Shown here: positions 42,599 to 46,869 of the stretch, piece after piece
Layout: every line of letters starts with the position of its first letter
Numbering within the stretch: position 1 is the first letter of the stretch
Assembly: GCA_937969415.1 (NCBI GenBank)
Contig: CALBWK010000073.1
Location: forward strand, 1-46,869
DNA length: 46,869 bases
From: an uncultured Saprospiraceae bacterium
Lineage (GTDB): Bacteria > Bacteroidota > Bacteroidia > Chitinophagales > Saprospiraceae
Direction: 5' to 3'
The notes under the pieces: generated by a model
What the model saw: the letters and a program-made list of their open reading frames with translations, nothing else
Database searches by the model: none
What the model was told of the DNA's origin: nothing
Translations under genes and position numbers: made by a program

Positions 42599-43582
42599 CT
42601 AAGCTATTTTTCCTTTAGACCTTTGAACCTTTATACCTTCAGACCTTTCCCCACAATTAGACCTTTTCTCGCTATAGGCGAGCGCTGCATCTCTTACCCA
42701 TTGTCCATCATCCCAAGCTTTTTGTCTTGCTGCTATTCTTTCTTTGTTGCACGGACCGTTGCCTTTTACAACTTGCCAGAACTCATCCCAGTCTATAGCA
42801 CCGAAGTCATAATGACCACGTTCTTCATTCCACTTAATTTCTGGATCAGGCATCTTCAGTCCTAAAAACTCTGCCTGAGGTACTGTAATATCCACAAACT
42901 GCTGGCGGAGCTCATCATTGGTTTTTCTTTTAATCTTCCACGCCATCGACTGCTTGGTGTTAGGAGAGTCTTCATCTCTAGGGCCAAACATCATCAGTGA
43001 TGGCCACCAGGTTCTATTGAGTGCATCTTGTGCCATTTCTTTTTGCTCTGGCGTACCATTACAAAGAGTGAGCATAATCTCATAACCTTGACGCTGATGG
43101 AAACTTTCTTCTTTACAGATTCTGACCATCGCTCTCGCATAAGGACCAAAAGATGTTCTAGTCAACATCACTTGATTGATAATTGCTGCACCATCTACTA
43201 ACCAGCCTATTGCGCCTATATCCGCCCAGGTCAACGTAGGATAATTGAATATACTCGAATACTTGGCTTTGCCGGTGAGTAGCTGCTGTGTCATCTCATC
43301 TCTAGAGATGCCTAGAGTCTCTGCAGCACTATATAGATATAGGCCGTGGCCAGCTTCATCTTGTACCTTAGCGAGTAAGCCCAACTTACGCTTCAGCGAG
43401 GGTGCTCTTGTTATCCAGTTACCTTCAGGCAACATCCCTACTATTTCTGAGTGGGCATGCTGAGAGATCTGTCTGATATGTGTCTTCCTATATTTCTCTG
43501 GCATCCAGTCCTTAGGCTCGATCTTTTCTCCTGCGTCAATACGTTCTTGAAAGCGGGCGGAGAGATTTTCTATGTTATCCAT
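42599..43582 (-). CDS. paaA: 1,2-phenylacetyl-CoA epoxidase catalytic subunit PaaA, with repeat-derived C-terminal tail
   Basis: The 327-aa product is the di-iron catalytic subunit: iron-ligand motifs DEAGH (ExxH) in [20 protein letters not shown] and [11 protein letters not shown] (ExxH). It also has the conserved end [20 protein letters not shown] and [15 protein letters not shown]. coli PaaA is about 309 aa. Here the last 20 residues (308-327, [17 protein letters not shown] core) are the in-frame translation of the purine repeat at 42602-42660. The original stop appears to have been lost at the cassette boundary. Core catalytic residues are intact. It lies 119 bases downstream of paaE. Confidence 0.95.
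   Translation of the reverse strand: MDNIENLSARFQERIDAGEKIEPKDWMPEKYRKTHIRQISQHAHSEIVGMLPEGNWITRAPSLKRKLGLLAKVQDEAGHGLYLYSAAETLGISRDEMTQQLLTGKAKYSSIFNYPTLTWADIGAIGWLVDGAAIINQVMLTRTSFGPYARAMVRICKEESFHQRQGYEIMLTLCNGTPEQKEMAQDALNRTWWPSLMMFGPRDEDSPNTKQSMAWKIKRKTNDELRQQFVDITVPQAEFLGLKMPDPEIKWNEERGHYDFGAIDWDEFWQVVKGNGPCNKERIAARQKAWDDGQWVRDAALAYSEKRSNCGERSEGIKVQRSKGKIA
42602..42660. repeat. AAAGG-type repeat overlapping the 3' end of paaA
   Basis: On the minus strand the region reads as units GGTCTGAAGGTATAAAGGTT and CAAAGGTCTAAAGG, of the same kind and orientation as those just downstream of the four-helix-bundle gene (42160-42222). It is translated as the PaaA tail. Confidence 0.7.
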
Positions 43583-43701
43583 TATTTATGCAGTTTAGCA
43601 ATTATAGATTCAACAATTATTATCAATGTTCGGTTTTACGTTTTACAGTATAAGATTTGAGTTATTTCTAATTAACTTTTGGTCTTACACATACTCTCTT
43701 A

Positions 43702-44772
43702 TTAAGCATCAAAATCTACTACGACTTTCTCCGTAGTCGGTAAAGCTTGGCAAGTCAATATATAGCCATCAGCTATCTCATCCTCCTCTAGTCCATAAGC
43801 AACGGCCATTTCAACTTCTCCTTCTAATAGTTTTGCTCTACAAGTACTGCAGACGCCTCCCTTGCATGCATACGGTAAGTCAGCAGCATTATTGAGGGCA
43901 GCATCTAAGAGATTATCCCCACCCATTGCCACTTCAAAATCCATACTCTTACCGCCCTCAATTAAGGTGACACTACAGGTCTTTCCATCTAACTTTTTCT
44001 TCAGTTCCTGACTGATAGGCTTGGCCGCGCCACTTGCCGTAAATAGTTCAAAATGAATCTTATTCTTTTCAACAGACTGCTCTTCCAGAAAATCCTTAAT
44101 CAGGAATATCATTGCTTCTGGGCCACACAGAAAGTAATCATCTATCTTAGTTGTATCACAAATAGTCTTGAAGATCACGTCTAACTTCTCCCTATCCAGT
44201 CTTCCATTAAAAAGTTCTACAGATCTATTTTGACGTGTCAGAAAATGGAAGATTTCAAAGCGTTCCATATATTGATTCTTCAATGCTTCTAATTCTTCCT
44301 TGAGTATAATGGACGACACTGTCTGATTGATATAAAACAACTTAAAAGTCGCTTTGGGCTCTGAAAGCAAATGCGTCTTGATTATAGATAGCATCGGTGT
44401 GATGCCTGATCCTGCAGCAAAGCAGACATAATTCTTCTGGGATTCCTTGTTGATATCTACATAGAACTTACCTCCTGGTGGGAGGCTTTCTAGAGTATCT
44501 CCGACTTTGAGCTCTTGATTGGCGTAGGTAGAAAACTTCCCCTCAGGCACCTGCTTGATACCAACTTGCAATACCTCATCCAAAGGTGAAGAACATAAGG
44601 AGTAAGACCGCTGTACAGATTCTCCCTTTATCTCAGCCCTTAGGGTCAAATACTGCCCTTGCTTGTAAGAGAAGTTGGCTAGTTCTGCGGGGTTAGGCAC
44701 AAGGCTAACGATGACACAATCATCAGTAGTCTTAACTAGCTCTGCAACGGTTAACTTATAGAACTTTGTCAT
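43702..44772 (-). CDS. paaE: 1,2-phenylacetyl-CoA epoxidase reductase subunit PaaE
   Basis: The 356-aa product passes electrons from NADPH through FAD and a [2Fe-2S] cluster to PaaA. It has an FAD-binding barrel (about 5-105; RSYSLCSSP), an NAD(P)-binding region (about 110-225; FAAGSGITPMLSII and DYFLCGPEAMI), and a plant-type ferredoxin domain (about 265-356) with cluster ligands C303, C308, C311 and C341 (YACKGGVCSTCRAKL and ILTCQA). It is the first gene of the paa operon here, and its upstream region carries a perfect inverted repeat overlapping a likely promoter. Confidence 0.94.
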   Translation of the reverse strand: MTKFYKLTVAELVKTTDDCVIVSLVPNPAELANFSYKQGQYLTLRAEIKGESVQRSYSLCSSPLDEVLQVGIKQVPEGKFSTYANQELKVGDTLESLPPGGKFYVDINKESQKNYVCFAAGSGITPMLSIIKTHLLSEPKATFKLFYINQTVSSIILKEELEALKNQYMERFEIFHFLTRQNRSVELFNGRLDREKLDVIFKTICDTTKIDDYFLCGPEAMIFLIKDFLEEQSVEKNKIHFELFTASGAAKPISQELKKKLDGKTCSVTLIEGGKSMDFEVAMGGDNLLDAALNNAADLPYACKGGVCSTCRAKLLEGEVEMAVAYGLEEDEIADGYILTCQALPTTEKVVVDFDA

Positions 44773-44779
44773 ATCACTA

Positions 44780-44810
44780 TAAAACTAACGATTGTTAGTT
44801 AAATGGTCAA
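44780..44810 (-). promoter_or_regulatory. probable paa operon promoter
   Basis: On the minus strand TTG (44810-44808), a 20-base spacer and TAGTTTTA (44787-44780) fit the Bacteroidota TTG-N19/20-TAnnTTTG pattern with one mismatch in the -7 box. The paaE ATG is at 44772, so the leader would be very short. Confidence 0.45.
44783..44800. promoter_or_regulatory. palindromic operator of the paa operon
   Basis: AACTAAC (44783-44789), GATT, GTTAGTT (44794-44800) is a perfect inverted repeat with 7-bp arms, typical in size of TetR-family operators. It overlaps the -7 box and spacer of the predicted paaE promoter. A TetR-type PaaR regulator responding to phenylacetyl-CoA is the likely ligand by analogy, but no such gene is in the window. 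Confidence 0.6.
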
Positions 44811-45037
44811 GTGATAACTTATTCTTCTTCGTAGAATAATTCCAATAGGATACAAATCAGCGCTTTACGCATAGGTATTTTTTACAATACATAAAGCTTA
44901 TACACACATTTCATTGCGCTTCAACCTACAGTTGTTCGTCGCGACATGTACTTAATTAAGAACCCCTCAGTTATGTAATTTCTCGTTGAGTCGCATCCTG
45001 AGTATGAATATTTAATTCTAAACAAAAAAACCTCACT

Positions 45038-46869
45038 ATGAATAAGCTCATTATATTTTGTCTAGGAATTCTGGCCACTTCACTTAATGCCAATAGCTAT
45101 CTAGATACCCTAGTACACAAATCGACTGTCTCTCAAGCTATTGTCTACTATAAAGGGGCGACTATACACAGGACAGCTACCCTCACTAATACCGGCGAGT
45201 ATGTTGTCCGTATTCAGGGTCTTCCAATATCATTAGACAGAAAATCCATAACGGTAGAGGCTGGCAACTTAACTGAAATCAAGTCTGTCAAAAGTGTATT
45301 TGAAGACAGTGTAATCAGTCAACCACTTTCAGATACGACATTAGAAGATCTGAACCAAATATCAGATTCGATAGAACTCCTTAACATATTGGTAGACGTA
45401 CTGGATGAAGAATATGATATGATCACAACCAATAAGAATTTTGAAAAAGATGAAGAAATTACAAGTGTAGAGGAAGTTGTTCTGGCTTCAGAATTCTATC
45501 AATCTAGAGTAAAGGCGCTAAAACTTGAACGTCTTAAGCGAACAAGAGTACTAAAAAGCCTTACCGCACAAAGGGATGCAATACTCAAAGCAAAGCAAGA
45601 GTCAGAAATGCAGTCTAATCAAAAAGTACTAAACGTCTATATATATGTCATCAATAAAACTGCAGGCGCTCCTCTGAAGCTCAGCTACTATCATCCCAAC
45701 GCTGGCTGGACTCCATATTACGATCTAAAGGCAGGAAAAAGTGAAGAAAACTTAGAGTTACTAAGAAAGGCTTACGTCTCTCAAACTACAGATGAGGACT
45801 GGGAAAATATCACTGTGACGCTATCTACTTCAGTCCCAATAAACGACAATAGTCTACCACATCTGAGTCCTGTAAGACTCCATCACCAAAGACCAAGTAA
45901 TACAATAAGCTACTACCCTCCTGTACTTAACACCAATGGCAAGACCGGAAGAGTTATAGATAGAAATACTGGAGAACCTATGATAGGTGCAAGTATCTCT
46001 ATTGATGGTACTACAAAAGGAACAACCACAGACATAGATGGTCAATTCTATTTTCCAGAAGGTATTGGCAAAAATGTCACCATTTCCTACGTCGGATATG
46101 ACAAGGTCAATTGTGTACTCCATCAAGAATATACCGTCGTCAGTCTAGTTGAAGGTATGTTGCTCAGTGAAGTAGTCGTAACTGGTTATGGCGGCAGAAG
46201 AAATAGAACTGCAAAAAAAGAGGCACAACCGACTAGAAAACAAATCGACTTACAAATCAGTGAAACGCTGAATACTTTGAGCTATAAATTAGCTAGTGCT
46301 TATTCAATCAAGTCTGGCTCAGAACCTATCGATGTTTTACTTAAAAAAGAAAATCTACCTACCCTACTGCAATATGAATCGATACCTATCAAAAACGAAT
46401 CTGCCTACCTCATCGCTGAAATAAAAGACTGGCATCTCTACAACTTAGAACCGGCACCTATCAATCTGTTTATAGATGGTACCTTCAAAGGAAAATCAAC
46501 TATAAATCCGAATTCTCAAGATGACAACCTCAAAATATCTCTTGGAACTGATCCAGAAATTTCACTCAGCAGACGATGGATTAACAACAAGTACAAAAAG
46601 AAAATACTGAGCAGACACAAAGAAGAGATTCACCACTACACAGTCACAGTGAAAAACAACAAAGCGAAATCTGTTACCATTAATATAAAAGATCAGATAC
46701 CCATCAGTAGTGATACCGCTATCGAAATAGAACCTCAAACTCTGTCAGGCGGAGAACTTGAGCAAGATTCGGGCTTCGTGAACTGGGAAATGACTTTGGA
46801 GTCAGGAGAATCAAAAGAATTAGAATTGATTTATAAATTGAAATACCCTAAGAATTACGACATCAATTT
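45038..46869 (+). CDS. DUF4139 (MuiA-like) protein with SusC-like carboxypeptidase-regulatory insert, 3' end cut by window
   Basis: The frame is open from ATG 45038 to the window end (610 residues seen). After a signal peptide (to about residue 18) comes a DUF4140-like N-terminal part (IVYYKGATIHRTATLTNTGE), a coiled coil (about 105-195), and the start of DUF4139 (HPNAGWTPYYDLKA, about 225). At about 302-387 a carboxypeptidase-regulatory-like domain is inserted (GRVIDRNTGEPMIGASISID, DGQFYFPEG and ISYVGYD), ending in LSEVVVTGYG, the signature found before TonB-dependent receptor plugs. DUF4139 then resumes and ends with KELELIYKLKYPKNYDIN, so only a few residues are missing. Envelope location is expected; the biochemical role is unknown. 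Confidence 0.85.
   Translation, partial: MNKLIIFCLGILATSLNANSYLDTLVHKSTVSQAIVYYKGATIHRTATLTNTGEYVVRIQGLPISLDRKSITVEAGNLTEIKSVKSVFEDSVISQPLSDTTLEDLNQISDSIELLNILVDVLDEEYDMITTNKNFEKDEEITSVEEVVLASEFYQSRVKALKLERLKRTRVLKSLTAQRDAILKAKQESEMQSNQKVLNVYIYVINKTAGAPLKLSYYHPNAGWTPYYDLKAGKSEENLELLRKAYVSQTTDEDWENITVTLSTSVPINDNSLPHLSPVRLHHQRPSNTISYYPPVLNTNGKTGRVIDRNTGEPMIGASISIDGTTKGTTTDIDGQFYFPEGIGKNVTISYVGYDKVNCVLHQEYTVVSLVEGMLLSEVVVTGYGGRRNRTAKKEAQPTRKQIDLQISETLNTLSYKLASAYSIKSGSEPIDVLLKKENLPTLLQYESIPIKNESAYLIAEIKDWHLYNLEPAPINLFIDGTFKGKSTINPNSQDDNLKISLGTDPEISLSRRWINNKYKKKILSRHKEEIHHYTVTVKNNKAKSVTINIKDQIPISSDTAIEIEPQTLSGGELEQDSGFVNWEMTLESGESKELELIYKLKYPKNYDIN

Larger units (their letters stand above)
42024..42660 (-). 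mobile_element. putative cassette: four-helix-bundle gene flanked by AAAGG-type repeats, inserted between paaA and paaB
   Basis: A single small gene is bounded on both sides by short purine-rich repeats that are found nowhere else that I can see in the window. paaA and paaB are normally adjacent in paa operons. The left boundary touches the paaB start codon region, and the right boundary lies inside the paaA reading frame, whose last ~20 codons are repeat sequence. I see no target-site duplication, transposase or recombinase, so mobility is inferred from position and boundaries only. Confidence 0.45.

Noticed and set aside
45854-46126. 90-codon minus-strand open frame
   Set aside because: Antisense to the DUF4139 gene, whose insert domain is clearly coding there.

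Overview
The window looks like a chromosomal segment of a free-living Bacteroidota bacterium, probably near the Saprospiria/Lewinella-type lineages. Evidence is the low to moderate GC, two proteins ending in type IX secretion (T9SS) C-terminal sorting domains, SprB repeats, CBM9/DUF5916 and DUF4139 outer-envelope families, a BlaI/BlaR1-TonB pair, and promoters of the TTG-N19-TAnnTTTG type. Lineage is inferred from family content only. I saw no tRNA, rRNA, CRISPR array, transposase or integrase.

Layout. (1) 1-2110: end of an unidentified gene, a perfect 34-bp palindrome, a beta-barrel-like secreted protein and a DUF3137 membrane protein, closed by a bidirectional terminator. (2) 2111-12460 (minus): one 3449-aa secreted repeat protein with 27 units of about 108 aa, a lamin-tail domain and a T9SS sorting domain. 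(3) 12791-19340: M15-peptidase-like membrane protein, XRE-type regulator with a candidate operator, DUF5916 outer-membrane protein, and an SprB-repeat T9SS cargo. (4) 19392-31410: a glycan/envelope locus. It holds an ALG5-like GT2, a GT-C-like membrane protein with two coupled downstream envelope genes, and a long minus-strand run: response regulator, HPt protein, LytTR regulator, TPR/YaiO-type barrel, STAS protein, flippase and GT4. The run has the parts of a phosphorelay wired to exopolysaccharide export, but no histidine kinase. (5) 31594-35608: blaI-blaR1 with operator, an alpha/beta hydrolase, and a DUF937-TM-OmpA-like protein lacking the usual peptidoglycan-binding residues. (6) 35899-44772 (minus): a phenylacetate (paa) catabolic operon in transcription order paaE, paaA, [four-helix-bundle gene], paaB, paaC, paaD, paaG, paaH, paaZ, preceded by a palindromic operator. 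(7) 45038-end: a DUF4139/MuiA-family protein with a SusC-like carboxypeptidase-regulatory insert, cut by the window end.

Most unusual: a four-helix-bundle (S23/IVP-type) gene wrapped in AAAGG-type purine repeats sits between paaA and paaB. It appears to have overwritten the 3' end of paaA, so the last ~20 PaaA residues are translated repeat. In the same operon PaaZ carries a third, DinB/DUF1569-like domain, and paaD has no ATG/GTG/TTG codon at its expected start.

How the genes work together: PaaABC(D)E epoxidises phenylacetyl-CoA, PaaG isomerises the epoxide to the oxepin, PaaZ opens and oxidises the ring, and PaaH acts in the following beta-oxidation. Ligase (PaaK), thiolase (PaaJ), thioesterase (PaaI) and regulator genes are not in the window and must lie elsewhere.
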